DNA of 64,000 nt, from contig NMRB01000031.1 in the NCBI GenBank assembly GCA_002633025.1, forward strand, positions 54,228 to 118,227. The letters run 5' to 3'. The translations under genes and the position numbers were made by a program. Origin of the DNA: Notospermus geniculatus. Taxonomy: Eukaryota; Nemertea; Pilidiophora; Heteronemertea; Lineidae. This document shows, piece by piece, positions 48,558 to 61,573 of this stretch. Each line of letters opens with the position of its first letter. Within the stretch, counting starts at the first letter, position 1. Under the pieces are notes generated by a model. It had not been told where the DNA came from and did no database searches. It saw only the letters and a program-made list of their open reading frames with translations.

Positions 48558-48772
48558 TTAAAGGAGCACGGTATTGGATCTCAAATGCGTTATTTGACTG
48601 CCGATGTAGAGGGAGCCACCTAGCGGCAGTAGGACGAACTACAAAATGCATTACAAAATGTACGTAGTAAATCGGGTCAGTTCGCCAACAACAAAGTTTT
48701 TAACTCCCTGGTTGGAGAGTGGCACGGTGGCGCCGGCTGTCAAGAAAAAGTGGCAATACCGTGGTCCTTTAA
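48558..48772. mobile_element. TTAA-flanked MITE, copy A (piggyBac-like)
   Basis: TTAAAGGAGCACGGTATTG at the left and its near-perfect reverse complement at the right, with TTAA at both outer ends. 215 bp. A second copy of the same element, inverted, lies at 60190-60401. TTAA target duplication is the hallmark of piggyBac; family assignment is inference. Confidence 0.8.
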
Positions 48773-49312
48773 TTAGTCATTTCTGACAGTGAAGGCGAGT
48801 ACCGGTACTCAGAACTGGAAGGGGAACATGATCTGAACCTTTTATTGCCAGTACAGTAGTCTTGTAAAATATATTGCATATTACTGAAAATGTATCAAAA
48901 CAATATCAAGATTCCATGCCACCACAGGCTTGCTTGGCTACAACTTCAGTGTATCAAACTGATAACTCCCGTTGCCTGTGATAAATTATGCAAATTAGGC
49001 CAAGGTGCCCTATGCATTGATTGATGTACGGCCCACTGATCCATTCTACACAAGTATGTTGCGTTAGTTGAGTGTGCTGGGGAATGATGGAGTATGGGCT
49101 ACACGGGGTAGTATTCCACTCTTACTTCAGCGTCTGTTTTCTCAAAATCAAAGGATATACACTTGCATCAGCTACTCTGATTGCGAGGAAGAATATCTTA
49201 TTTTGCTAATGGATTATGAAATTTGGCTTGTAAGGCCGTGGTTCGGATTCAGTTGGAGTATTCGTTTGGTGAAAAAGTAGGTTAGCGGGTCGAACGAAGC
49301 AGCAGGCTCGCC

Positions 49313-52300
49313 ATGGCCGATCTTGGTCCGAATATGGATGTCACAGCGGAGATAGACCCAAACTTTGAGCCAATTCCTCGTGCCCGATCTAATACCTGGC
49401 CTCTTAGACCGAAGGAAATATCTGTCAAGAATGAACCTGTGTCGGTGACAGTAACTGACGAGAATGGAGAGGCGAATAAAGATCTATTAGGCTTGAATAG
49501 TAAGAAGACATCGTCGCGAAGAAATGCGTGGGGAAATCTGTCTTATGCGGACTTGATAACGAAGGCGATCCAAAGTTCCCCTGAACAGCGGTTAACTCTT
49601 TCTCAAATATACGACTGGATGGTGCAGAATGTACCTTATTTCAAAGACAAGGGAGATAGCAACAGTTCAGCAGGATGGAAGGTAATTATGATATTGGGTA
49701 CTTGTGACCCCCGGTTGCCATGATTCGCGATGGATCTATGACTGGGTCAGTAACGCGATGACCTAAATTGGTGTAAGTGGATACATTGTATCACTTAAAG
49801 TGTCATTGAGCAAGGTCGTGCAGGTGTCAGCTGAGGGAGGAGCCAAGAGCAGCACTTGTCAAATGACAGCTGAGCAGGGCCTAAATTTTCATTGCTGGCT
49901 GTTTATATAGTGTTGGCCAAGTAGAATTCAGTTCCAATGACTGTCACCACAGGCATGACAGGCGCCTCTGAGCCAGCCCCCCGCCTGAGGGTCGTCAGTA
50001 GGGTAATTGGGGTTAAACTCAGGCTAGGGTTAGGGTTACGGTTAGAGGGTAAACATGTATTTTATGTAAGGCTAGGTACCGGTACCGTACCTTCCCATGT
50101 TTAGCCCCTAACCCTAACCCTGAGTTTAACCCCAATAAGTTCTGAATAACCCAAATAATTTAAGGTCTCAAAATGCTCTTGTAAAAAAATGACAGCTGCT
50201 GCCCTGCAATGAGGGGGTCGCCACTTCTCCATGGAAAGATGTCGCTGCGACCAAATCAGGCCTTTTCATTGTCTTCAGGACGTCATCTCTGTGGCAATGT
50301 GCGGTGCGAGCATGAAACCACAACGTCACGGCAGTGTGACGTTGACGTTCCGTACGACGTCACAGTGGAAAAGTGGATACGGTCGCAGCGCCATCAAATC
50401 GTAGAAAAAATTAGGCTACCTCCCCATTGAATCATGGAGGTATAATAAAGATTACCTCCATGATTGAATGGAACCAGTAGACACAGCTGAATAGGTTTCA
50501 AAGCAAACTGCAGTTTCATCCCTGCTTCCCATGATGCTGCAGCCAAAGTATTGATAATGTATTGGCTGCTCGTTGCTTCTTCCGTGAGATGAGCGAGCGC
50601 TCTTCTTGGAATGATTTGAATAAGCATTCCAGGAAATCTCGGAATGAGTTGCTCCACTAACCTAGATGCCTGGGGGATTATTCCCACCAATCCCGGATCT
50701 AATTTGCATACCAAGAGTGCTGCACAATATGAGGATGAGGGGTGCCAAGAGGTTATGTGGAGAGTGCAAGTTGTTGTGGTGTACTGGTGTCAGAAATATG
50801 AGGGGTCATGTGCACTTCAGAGTGTAAAAGTAAAATACGTTGGTGCATCAACTGGTTTCTCCATCTCTGACTTTTGTGGTGGAGAGAAAAACGTTTTCAG
50901 GTATCAATGATGAGTACTTCATTCTGGAAAAACTAGCTTTTAATAGATGTATAAAGAACGAAGAAGCTGGCCTACGATGTAATTTCTAGAGCCTGGAGGT
51001 CAGTCTGATAAAGTAGCCCCCCCCCCCCCAAACACCTAATCAGTCATCCATTTCCATGTTAAAAGTTTTCCGGGAAATCTTCATTCAGCTGAGCTGTCAT
51101 TCAGTGTTGGCAAATCTGTAGGTTAAATTGAAGGTTAAACCTTGGAGGAATTATACTGACATAATTTGAAAGAAATACATGTACTACCAGTATACTAGTA
51201 CTAGGCCTATACATGTACCATGACATTCTGTCATTCATGATGATAGGCCATGCAAGTCATGCATTGCAATTATTAATTACATGTATGTAGGACACATAAG
51301 CTTATTTTGCTGTGGTGAAGTCCATTGTCACCAGTCTTGCCTGTTATCGGTGTACATAGAGAGCATGTAGAGTATTACTTTAATCCATATTTTTGAGTAA
51401 AACACCCTGCGCTTTTGAAATTCTGGCAAGTCAATGACCTGTCCGGGAGAAGTGCATAAAAAATGAAGTTTTCGAGCACTGCAGGAGTATAAATGTCTTG
51501 GCAAGTTTAGAATTAGTAGCCTACCGGTATGATCAACTCATTCCTGAAACATGTTCAGGGTTACGATATCCATCCCAAATCATGGCTACATTATACATGT
51601 ACATTTGAGGACCTTAACAGCTTTCCAGCAGAACCCTTTATTAATTTCCAATCTTTAGTAGGCCTACTAATGTAATTATCATATTCCACTTTCAGAACTC
51701 CATCCGTCACAATCTGTCACTGCACAATCGATTCATGAGAATACAGAATGAGGGAACCGGAAAGAGTTCTTGGTGGGTCATCAACCCTGATGCAAAACCG
51801 GGGAAATCACCGAGACGGCGGGCCACGAGTATGGATACAAAAGCCTACGAAAAGAAACGTGGAAGAGTGCGAAAGAAGATAGAAGCAATGCGAGCATCCG
51901 TTGAGGGCAATGCTAGCCCAACGTCAACAATTTCGGAGACTTCAGACATTCTTTCAGAGACTGGCGGACTTCATGCATTTCAGCTCAGTCCTGACTTCCG
52001 GCCCAGGACAAGCTCCAACGCGAGCAGCTGTGGGCGCCTTTCGCCAATACGATCAACACTCGAACCTGATCTCCATGACAACCAAGTGCCGTCAATGTCC
52101 CCTATCCCGTGGGGTAGTTCTGACTTTGGGAGTCAGGGTAACCTGAGCACTTCATCCTTTACTAATGTACAGGACCAGTGCACTGATCAGTTGACATCAA
52201 GTCTCGCAGATATCATGAAATTAGCAGATAGTTCTATCAATGACTCTCCCCTTAGTGATGGGATTGATTGTAGTACAAACAGTTCCAGTCCGATACCACA

Positions 52301-53165
52301 GGCACAACCTTTGCTTTTCTCCAGTTCAAACGTAGGTAATTACAATAGTTTTCCTTCGGGAAATTCTGGTAGTCTCGACTTGCAGACTTTTAACTCACTC
52401 AACAACTTGCCTCCACCCCCACCATATCCTGATCAGATTCGCTGCAGCCCTCAACACAGTGTTATGGCTGGTATGAACAGTCCTGCGATGAGCCCACAGC
52501 CACTCTCCCCAGGCAACCAGTTGACCACACTTACGACGTTGGGTAGCACACAGGGCCAGATTTCAACACGACTGTCAACTAATCATATGAGTGGTGGCTC
52601 CTTCACCAGTAATCTTAACATTGACGACAGTTTAGAAATGGACATGCTTAGCGAAGATAGTGAAATGTACTCGGATCAGTTGCTTGCGGATGTTGTTCTT
52701 GGTGGTGGGAACCAGTTACATAATCAGGGTGCCTTTAATTACCTGAACCAGCAGATGTCATCACCGCAGCCGCAACCGAAGTTGTCACCTCAGTTACAGA
52801 GGCCACAGCAACAGCAAGGTTTGGACCAGAACCAGCCACCCAATAACATGACGCTGCTGTCTCAACCGCCAAGTAACTCCATATTGCGGGCCGCCTTGAC
52901 TAAGCAACAGGGGAGCATGCAGTCACCAATGCAGAGTTCGTACCCAGTGAACCAGCAACAACAGCCGCTGGGAAGTACCAACACTAACAGTATGTTCACG
53001 AATGATTTCGACTTGAACTCGCTGTCGTTGGATTGCCTTGAAGGTCTGGACTGTGATGTCAATGAAGTCATAAAACACGAATTGAATGTCGACGGCAGCT
53101 TGGACTGCAACTTCGATTCGATATCCAACTTGTCAGGATCCAACAATTTGAATGCTGTTCACTAG
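49313..53165 (+). CDS. FOXO: Forkhead box O transcription factor
   Basis: Nuclear transcription factor inhibited by insulin/PI3K/AKT signalling; controls stress, metabolism and lifespan genes. Two coding exons, 49313-49681 and 51696-53165, phase 0, 612 residues. The start [10 protein letters not shown] sits in a good context (GCCATGG). The forkhead domain spans about residues 70-160 ([20 protein letters not shown], then [16 protein letters not shown]) with the FOXO-typical [10 protein letters not shown] insert; the intron falls right after GWK, the position known for FOXO genes. Three AKT sites are visible: RARSNT28, RRRATS168 and RPRTSS230, with 14-3-3 and nuclear-localisation context RKSPRRR-type basic residues nearby. 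The C-terminal part is Gln/Ser/Pro-rich and ends with the transactivation helix region ([20 protein letters not shown]). Length fits invertebrate FOXO. Downstream A/T-rich sequence is probably a long 3' UTR. Confidence 0.97.
50003..50138. repeat. Inverted repeat with TTAGGG-like arms in the FOXO intron
   Basis: ATTGGGGTTAAACTCAGG...TAGGGTTAGGG on the left is matched by CCCTAACCCTGAGTTTAACC on the right, around a centre with GGTACCGGTACC. About 135 bp. The arms hold telomere-like TTAGGG words in opposite directions. Confidence 0.7.
50427..50471. repeat. Short hairpin in the FOXO intron
   Basis: CATTGAATCATGGAGGTA is followed by its imperfect reverse complement TACCTCCATGATTGAATG, with a loop of about 10 bases. 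Confidence 0.6.
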
Positions 53166-56100
53166 AAATCACATAAGTGTCGTAATTCGACGTCCTCGCG
53201 GAAAAATATCTGAACCGTAACGGTAATGAATCTGTGGTGTTTATTGGAGTGCTGAGCCGGTTATTTTGGTGTTTCAGTATGTGGATATACATGTATGTTG
53301 ATATGTGAATATTCTTGGAATCTTGCTGACATTTGTTATCCAGTTCTTGGTGTCACTATACAGTATTGTTAATCCTGAAGTCCTAAGTGTGCTCTTCACT
53401 TCTCTGATATTATTTAAGTAGGGAACAATAATCATTAGGCCGGCATCAGAACGTCAGTTTTTCTGAAAAATGGGCATTGGATTACTTCTAATCCGGATTA
53501 AAAGATGAAATTCCATACTACGCTTGATACTACAAAAAACTAAGGATTGGAGAAGTAGTGTATGTAGTATACAAGTCGTAAATTGTGTTGAAGCTTGTCG
53601 TTCATGCATTACGAAAAGATATATATAATATGTGTAACATTTGAGGTGTGCTTTTGTGTGTGATTCATGGAAATTTTATGTAAAATGAGAGTACACTTTG
53701 TACATACTGGTACATACGACAAACTGTGAAAATCTCATGACATACCCACATTTTCACCATGCTTGTGCCTAAACATCAATATTCATCAGGATCTTCGTAA
53801 GAATCAGTTGTCTAGTACGGGATGTTCTACATGTATCTTTAATAGCCACGGATGTTTTGTTGGCAATATTGTTTGATGAATCCCTCAGAATGAAGGAATT
53901 CAGGGTGATTTTTCTACATTTTTGGTTCTTGTGTTATCGAGTTGAGCAACACGATGAGATAGGGGATGTGAACTATAGTCTATTTCAAGGCTTGATTTAA
54001 GTGGATTTGCATCGCAGTTTGCGAATGAAAAACGGCACTTTGTGAATTAATATTAAAAATTTTTTAAAATGATTCGCACTCTGGTGGCGAATCGAAGCGG
54101 CTCCTTCCATTCCATGCTACTTATGGAAATAGTAGAACCTTGGCCTAATCGTCATGCCATCTCTTGGGTGCAGATTGAACTAAATATACATTAAAAATCA
54201 TAATACATGTGTTCTCTGCGTTGCAAGAGCAATGATGTCGACTAATCGTCGCGCCATCTCTAGTTTGTAGATCGAACTAAAGGTAACTACACTAGTTCGC
54301 TATCCCTGTTATAGTCGCTGCATATACGAGTCAGCTATTTTTACACACTACAGATAGGGCACGGTGATACTCGAAAAAGACACTGCTACATGTACATGTA
54401 ATCAAATTATAGAATTGCTTTTCATGCGTTTAACAAATTTTGATTCGCGAAGTTGCTAATCATTCAAAAATTCCTAGATCAAGCCTTGTATTCGTTACGT
54501 CGTGATGAGGACTGGCGATCATTTACCAGTGGTGACATAACCACCCGTCCCTATCCTCTGAGTCTGACTCGAATATTAAAGTACACTTCAGTGCCTTTGG
54601 GATGTGGTACGAACACCCTCCAATTTCTTTTTCGATTCCCAACTTCTTTACATTTCTAAATGTGTAAACATCTTCTATGAGGTAGGCCGATTTTGGCAGA
54701 TGAATAGATCTATTGAAAAAAGGAGGTAGTCTTTTGTAATTGCGCGATTGACGTTAATGGTCTTAAGTAGGCCGCATGAAGTGTCCTTACTGTCTCATTT
54801 TGACCTGACCTTAAGTTGAACTTAGTGGGTTTTCATCCTGAACTAGAACGAGCTGGCACACAAATGTGATTGTGTTGTGTCATTGCTCAATATAGTGTCA
54901 TTATACAGCTGGCAAATTGCATTTTGACCAATGGTAGGATTCTTTGGACATCAACGATCAGTTATGTGTTTGTAAGGCAGCGTCCAACCCAGTTTCAATT
55001 GGCAGCGCAAATGCAGCATGATATGTGTTCCAGTGTTATGTGCACTGTATAGTACCAACTCAGGGTGGCCAGGCCTGCTTTTACTCAGTGAGAGGTTGCA
55101 TGAGCTGCAAATTCCACCTGTACAAGAGATGGTGAAGTGAAGTTCACCAGAGTTGCCAATGAAACAGCAGACCTACCACACACATAACATGCACTTGGAA
55201 TGTTGGTTACGGTAATTTTGAAGATGATTTCTTATGATCAAATAATGAGAAAGAGCACAAGTTTGGAGCAGTCCCAATACGAAATTGACAGTCAGTTCAT
55301 ATCAACTGAGACTCAGCTACATGTAGCTTGCAGCACAGGTACTGGAAGGCCTGGAGTGTTGGTTGGAAAGTAGGTCTAGTTGAAGCCAAAAATTGTAAGA
55401 GAAGTGGTCTTGAGTGAGTTTTCTAGATCATAGACAAGGTGAAGATGGGTATTCTGAGCTAGGCATATGTAATTTTTTACCCGCCTCTAGCATCATGGTT
55501 GGAAAAGTGATACAGCATTTCTTTACCTAGGTAGGCCTTTATTCTGGACGTCACTTGTCAAGTGTATTTGCCAATCAATTGAAGCAGGAGTCTGCAAGTA
55601 TGCTCACCTGCATTGTGTTGGAATATGTGTGTATGTTTATGCCTTGCAAAACAATGACAAAATTGAACCTTTTTGATCTTGCCTTAGCCATCATTGCTCG
55701 ATAGTCAGGTATAGGCCTATCAGTAGGCTAGATAGTTTGGAAGGGAAGACAAGTTTGATTTTTTGGGGGATATAAATAGATGGAATATTTTATTGATTTC
55801 TAAACAGGTTCCTTGAACAGGTTCTGTACTGTTGAGTCATATTTTTATGACAGGGAGTACTATTTGTCTTGCAAATGTTTGACCGCAGGTTACCAGGAGT
55901 TTATGTGTACATTGCTGTGGAATTGATTTCCCACCCTCAACAAGTCCAACTGATCATACTGTAGCTGTAAAGCATCGTGTTCGATTCAGCTGATGCAATC
56001 CAACTGTTGCATTGAATGATGAATTCCTCACTATTTACACAATGATGTAGTGCTACCACTGCTTGGTTTAATGCCTTACTTCACATTCAGTGAGTTGGCT

Positions 56101-57478
56101 CTGGACCAAAAGTGAAACAGCTATTCTCTCTGTAGGTGCTACGAGTCCTGTATGCAAAAAGCCTTGTTTATGGCAAGGTAAGGTAGTAAAAAGCTGCTAC
56201 TCAGAATAACTTCCGCCATGCACATACCAAATGATCACTCATTGGTCAACCAATGCATGGTGAAGTTTGCTAAAACACCATGCATGTGAGCCTCTGGTAT
56301 TTTCTCATTAGGACTACTTTGCCCCCCTCCCCCATGGGCAATGCTTGAAGTGCCCAATGATGGTAACATTTTCTTCTTGACTAAAATCCCTCCATTCATT
56401 TCGATAATCCAAACAGGCCACTTCCATGATATGGGTTCAGTGGTTCCACCTGACAATGGTAATTATAGACTACCCTGATTTCAGCTGGTGTCCTTCATAT
56501 ACATACATGTTCAGATAAGGTGACAGGCTGTTGCCTGAACTTGCCAAGATTATCACACTATGTCAATCCTGGCTTAAGGATTATGGGCTGGATTTAGAAA
56601 TGCAAGAAAGTTGGCAGGCCTCGGCTGTTCGTACATTTTATGTCAGTGGCCTCATTACTGACATGCATTATTTGATGTTAGTGGCCTCATTACTGACATG
56701 CATACATGTAGGCAGCTTTGAGGGATTTGGACTCTTGCGGAAGAAGCCTTGGATTTAAGGGGTACAGAGATGGAATTGTGCTGCAAGCCAATGCAGTCAC
56801 TATACTTGTACAACAGCATTGTGACTATGTCTGCCAAGGGTTATGAAGTCAGTCCAACACTTATTTGCAAGACAGTGATGTTATAATGACCACACAATTC
56901 TATTACGAAAATTGTCTGAAGCAAGCTGATGTAATCGTCATCCCTCGACTCCTTATTTATGATGTTTGCTCTGCTTTGAGACTAATTATCTGACTGAGCT
57001 TACAGTGCCTGCGTGTCATCCTAGACTCATGCTCTTTGCAAAAGATGCCGTTCCTTTAAAAAATAGGAGAAAAAATTCCCTTGGGTTTTGTGTCAAATGT
57101 AAACGCAAGAAACAGTGTGTGTAGGCCCCTAAAGGCTAACAGCTAGAGCATCACTTTCATGGTTTGATGTTGCAGTTTCACTCATTTGGCAATAGGATAT
57201 CTGGCAGTGCCTGATGTATAAATAGATTGAAAAAANAATTGAGATTCTCATTTTGAACTTGACGTGTTGTGTGGGCAGCAAAGTGTTGGCATTCTCCTTT
57301 TTTGTGGGCGACTTTGATTTGGTGCCGCAGATTTGGATCAGTGAGGATTGCTTTGCCATTTGAAATTGAGTCAGTTTGTTTCTCATCTGTCAGAGTTGCC
57401 AGTTGTTATCATGTCCCATCCCGGCATTTCAATATGACAGCGAGATTCTGATTTCATTAAACTGTTAGTCATTGGTAC
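53166..57478. other. Probable FOXO 3' UTR and intergenic DNA
   Basis: A/T-rich with no supported coding frame. A tandem duplication of about 42 bases (GTGGCCTCATTACTGACATG repeated) lies at about 56645-56704. The extent of the FOXO 3' UTR cannot be set from sequence alone. Confidence 0.5.
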
Positions 57479-57770
57479 CTAAAACCCCTTGAGGTCCCAA
57501 GTACCCAATGGGCAAGCCCATATGGGCCACACATGGGCCCCATATAGTTGAACATATGGGCCCCGTGTAGGCATGCACCCAAGAACCATATGGGTCCCAT
57601 ATTTTTTGCCCAGATACATGGGGCCCATCTGGGAAATTATCCTAGCCACCATATGGGCCCCACATGTATCTGGGCAAAAAATGTGACCCATATGGTTCTT
57701 GGGTACAAAATCCTGTGGGGCCCATATGGGATCACATGTGGGCCCCATATGTGCTTGGGTATGTACAGGA
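57479..57770. repeat. Complex palindromic repeat of CCATATGGGCCC words
   Basis: About 290 bases built from repeated GGGCCCCATATG and CATATGGGCCC words in both directions. The outer parts pair as an inverted repeat (ACCATATGGG...TTTTTTGCCCAGATACATG against CATGTATCTGGGCAAAAAA...CCCATATGGT). Non-coding; both strands show spurious open frames. Confidence 0.75.
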
Positions 57771-60189
57771 GACTCTGAATGTCTTCTAGGTCAGTCTGAT
57801 CTAAAATTGAACCCGCAACCTAAGGAGCCATAGGCACCAACTGCTCCACTCTGAGCACCAGTAAATTAAAACATACCGGTAACTGAACATCTTTGAGTTG
57901 TGAATATATGATCTACTGAATCGATGTTCACGTACAAGTAGGAACCGTGGTCTGATATTCGAGTGAGGTTATTTCAGTGTGTGATTTTCATGGAAAGTAC
58001 TGTTGATTCAGGGTGAGCAAGTGTTTGTGTCCCAGAGAGAATATTTTCGCAGCTCGAGTTCCTATTTCATGTTTACCCACGGCACTAGTTCATGTTCTAC
58101 GAATGATCATGAATACCAATTGCAAGGGCACGGTCGGCTACAATCAGAAAATGTCTATTGACAAGCCGCATGCTTCTGGAATGATGGTGTCGGCCATGTT
58201 TCAGCTCATCGCGTTTCTGCGAACTGTTTTGCAAAATGCACTTGTAGAACTTAGTTCATCCAGTGACAACATGTGTGATTGTCCACTTTTAATGGAACTT
58301 GTGCGGCTGTTACATGGAAGCACTTCATGTTTTTCATTGTGATTGATTCATTTCAACAACTTCATCAATTTGTTCTTGGTTGTTGCTCCAGAATGTGTGC
58401 CAATCGCTGTACCACTTTCATTGATGCGATACCCTCTTGAGACAACCTGTGGTTGTTGGATGAGATATTCTCCACACCATCTGTGGCATGGAGCCACTCA
58501 ACACAAGTGTAGGCCTGCCAGAAATGTTAAACCGATGAATTTCTGCATGCCGATTTTGGTAGGATAAACTGCCGTACTCTTTGATTTACCGGTATTTTAA
58601 TGTGGTGTTTCAATGCCAAATGGTCATTGTTGATTTGGGACCTCAGAGACGTATCCGGAAACATTTTCACTGGATCATACTGTTTGCAACCCGCTTGTGT
58701 GTAGTTATTTGCAGCTTTGAACTATCACAGTGCATGCAAGTACTGGTAACACATCTCCTCAACAAATCATTGATAATTTACTTAACTGTTTTGAAGTTTC
58801 CAATATTCTTACCTCAGTTTCCCTCTGTACTTTGACGCTTTCCAAGACAAGATTCATCATTCATCTCTGTCTGTTATGCTCCCTGGCACAGATCAGGATC
58901 TTTCATGAATCAATATCAAAGGTAACATGCAGATGACTTATATACAGTCAAGTTTCTCTGAAAAAGGACTGAAGTCAGAAATCCTGGAGAACCCCTGTAG
59001 GATGCTTTTCATTGGGGATCGTAATGTGCAGAAATAATTCTTTATCAGAATGTATTTTTTCTCTTTCTTTTTTATGGCTTTTACTTTTAGGCAAAATATG
59101 TACTGTCGAAGTTGGACAGTTCCCTGCTGCTAGCTATATTGCGAGGAGCAATTTTAAGGCATTTGATGTTGTTTTGCAAAGCAAAGGAAATAAGATTTAT
59201 GTATTCTCATTTGCTGTGAAAGTATATATAGTAGGTTACTATGTAGTCAGAGAGGAATGTCCTTCTAATCATGTCATGTCATTTCTGCAATGTGCCTCCA
59301 GTATCAAGTTTGCAAACTTGGTATGCCTGATGAAAACGGTGTGCTGTTGAACCGGGTTTCTTAAGGTTCTAGATCGAAAAATTTTCTCTGATTTGATGTG
59401 CTTGCCTCTACAGCAAGCAAAATACTATCAGAATTCTCAGGGTAAAAGGAACGTTTGAAAATTCTCTGCTGTAGCACAAGGACTTTGTAATAAACCTGTA
59501 TTATCTTCTTGTGACATTAAGTAATTTTATGTCGGTGTTGTGTCTGGGATAATTGGACAAAATCCCTCAATGAAAGTGATATAATCATATTATAACTGAG
59601 ACAGACATTGTTGATGTATATCTTGCAGAATTGCTGTAGTTTTGCTAACTGTTCTCGCCGTTACTTCATACACATGTTATGATAGAATACATACTCCAGA
59701 AATGCAGTATAGGAGGTCATGATTTCCAATGCTTTGATGAAAAACACTTTGACATGTTCATAATGGCCAATAATGCTTTGCTGTAATATTGCTAACGGTA
59801 ACCATTAAAGGACCTTACTGGGTGACTTAATACCAAATGTGAATATCATGCCTCAGGCATGCCACGATGCATTCATGTATCCATTGTCTGTCTGAAATTG
59901 TTGGGAGATTTCATCCAGCATCTTCTCCTGTCGACTTCTTTACACAATTTCATTTTCAGCACGGAAAACTCAAGATAATTTCACTTCCAAAATATGTACT
60001 TAAATATGTACCCTGAAACTGGACAGAAGTTATGTGATGACAAGTGTTCCAAAGAGTGTGATTTACTGTTGTAAACTGATTTCAACAAGATGTATGGTAC
60101 CGGTATTTGACAAAAGTCATTTTAACAAAAGTGGATCATGGAAGTTATTTCAGAAATCCTCTGTCAACTCTGGGTCACAGTAAAAGGGT
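57771..60189. other. Intergenic DNA
   Basis: No supported gene. Several short frames of up to 112 codons have no family resemblance or splice context. AATAAA words occur, for example at 59489-59494, and could serve transcripts from FOXO. Confidence 0.5.
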
Positions 60190-60401
60190 TTAAAGGAGCA
60201 TGGTATTGCCACTTTTTCTCGACAGCCGGCGCCACCGCGCCACTCTCCAACCCAGGAGCTAACTACGTGTCGGCGAATTGACCCGATTTACTACGTACAT
60301 TTTGTAATGCATTTTTGTAGTTCGTCTTACTGCCGCCAGGTGGCTCCCTCTACGTTGGCAGTCAAATAACGCATTTGAGATCCAATACCGTGCTCCTTTA
60401 A
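60190..60401. mobile_element. TTAA-flanked MITE, copy B (piggyBac-like)
   Basis: Inverted copy of the element at 48558-48772: TTAAAGGAGCATGGTATTG at the left, TTAA at both outer ends, 212 bp. The interior (GCCGGCGCCACCG, TTCGCC/GGCGAA) aligns to copy A read in reverse. Confidence 0.8.
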
Positions 60402-61420
60402 CTTCAGGTCAGGGATCATCTCTTGCTTGAAAACTCACAAAATATCCTTTTAAAAAAATACTATTTCATGCTGTTGTCTGGGTTTTAATACAGCAAATTA
60501 AAACATTGTAAAGGATCCTTTGTAATTTTCTAGGTCCTGGGATGTAATCTTTATGTAGTTTGGAGATTAGACTGGTATTAAAAGATTATAAATAAATATA
60601 TTATATATATTATGAATTAGACTGACTTCTTTTTCTGTTATGTAATTCTCTTTAATCAGGAACATTTAGACCCTGCTGATCATTCTTCACCAGTTTATTT
60701 CAGAGTGACTCCCCCCCATCCTGACACTACAACTTATTCTCTAGTAGTAAATATGGCAGGTCTTGGTTCAGGTCAATCTGGCCGCCTGAGCTGTTGTTCC
60801 GCCTTTTCAATGGCTCCACTTCCGTACTTCGATGCTTGGAGAATGGGTTAAGGTGAGCGTGAGGATGGATGTAATAATATGTCATTTAGTAGTATCAAGA
60901 ATTTTGCATACAAATTCCTTCAAAAGAGCATTCCATTCTGTAAGTATAGAAAAATATGATGCTCTTCTTTGTATCATCATGTGAAAAGGAAGGATGTCCA
61001 GCTTGAAATGGCTTGTAGGCCTATTCATGACAGATAGCAGACACACATGGCTCACCTTTTATCATATGAAAAATTTCCAATATATAGACTACAGATAAGT
61101 GCGATTATTGGGGTCATCAGCAGGTTAATGTGCCATCTTTATACAAAGTACTGGTACTGTATAAATATTAACACAGTTTTCATACCATACATATTTATTA
61201 CCAGTACATATGAGTATGATAGGGCCTACATCCCAACCAATGCTGATGGAGGCATCCCTGGGAAAAACTACTGGAACAAAAGATCTTGTCACAGTCTAAA
61301 TTGCTGCCAATTGCCTTCCTTCGCCATGCATGCCATCACAAAATAATAGTTGTGGAGACCTTTTATAGGAGGATATCTTTTACTACCTGCTTGGAAGCTA
61401 CCAGTGTTACACCACCAGCT

Positions 61421-61573
61421 GTGGGCACAAGTTCTTGTGGTTCGATACTATACTAGGGGACCACCGTTCCTTACACACTTCACTTGTTTTTCTATACATT
61501 TTGTCAGTGAAGTGTGTAAGGAACGGTGGTCCCCTAGTATAGTATCGAACCAAAGAACCTGTGCTGTGGGCCC
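61421..61573. repeat. Near-perfect long hairpin
   Basis: GGTTCGATACTATACTAGGG starts a 45-base arm at 61439-61483 that is matched exactly by 61507-61551, with a 23-base loop. Pairing continues outward with a few mismatches to about 61421 and 61573. No coding content. Confidence 0.85.

Noticed and set aside
57479-57778. Coding frames rich in His, Met, Gly and Pro
   Set aside because: Both strands are open only because of the repeated CCATATGGGCCC words.
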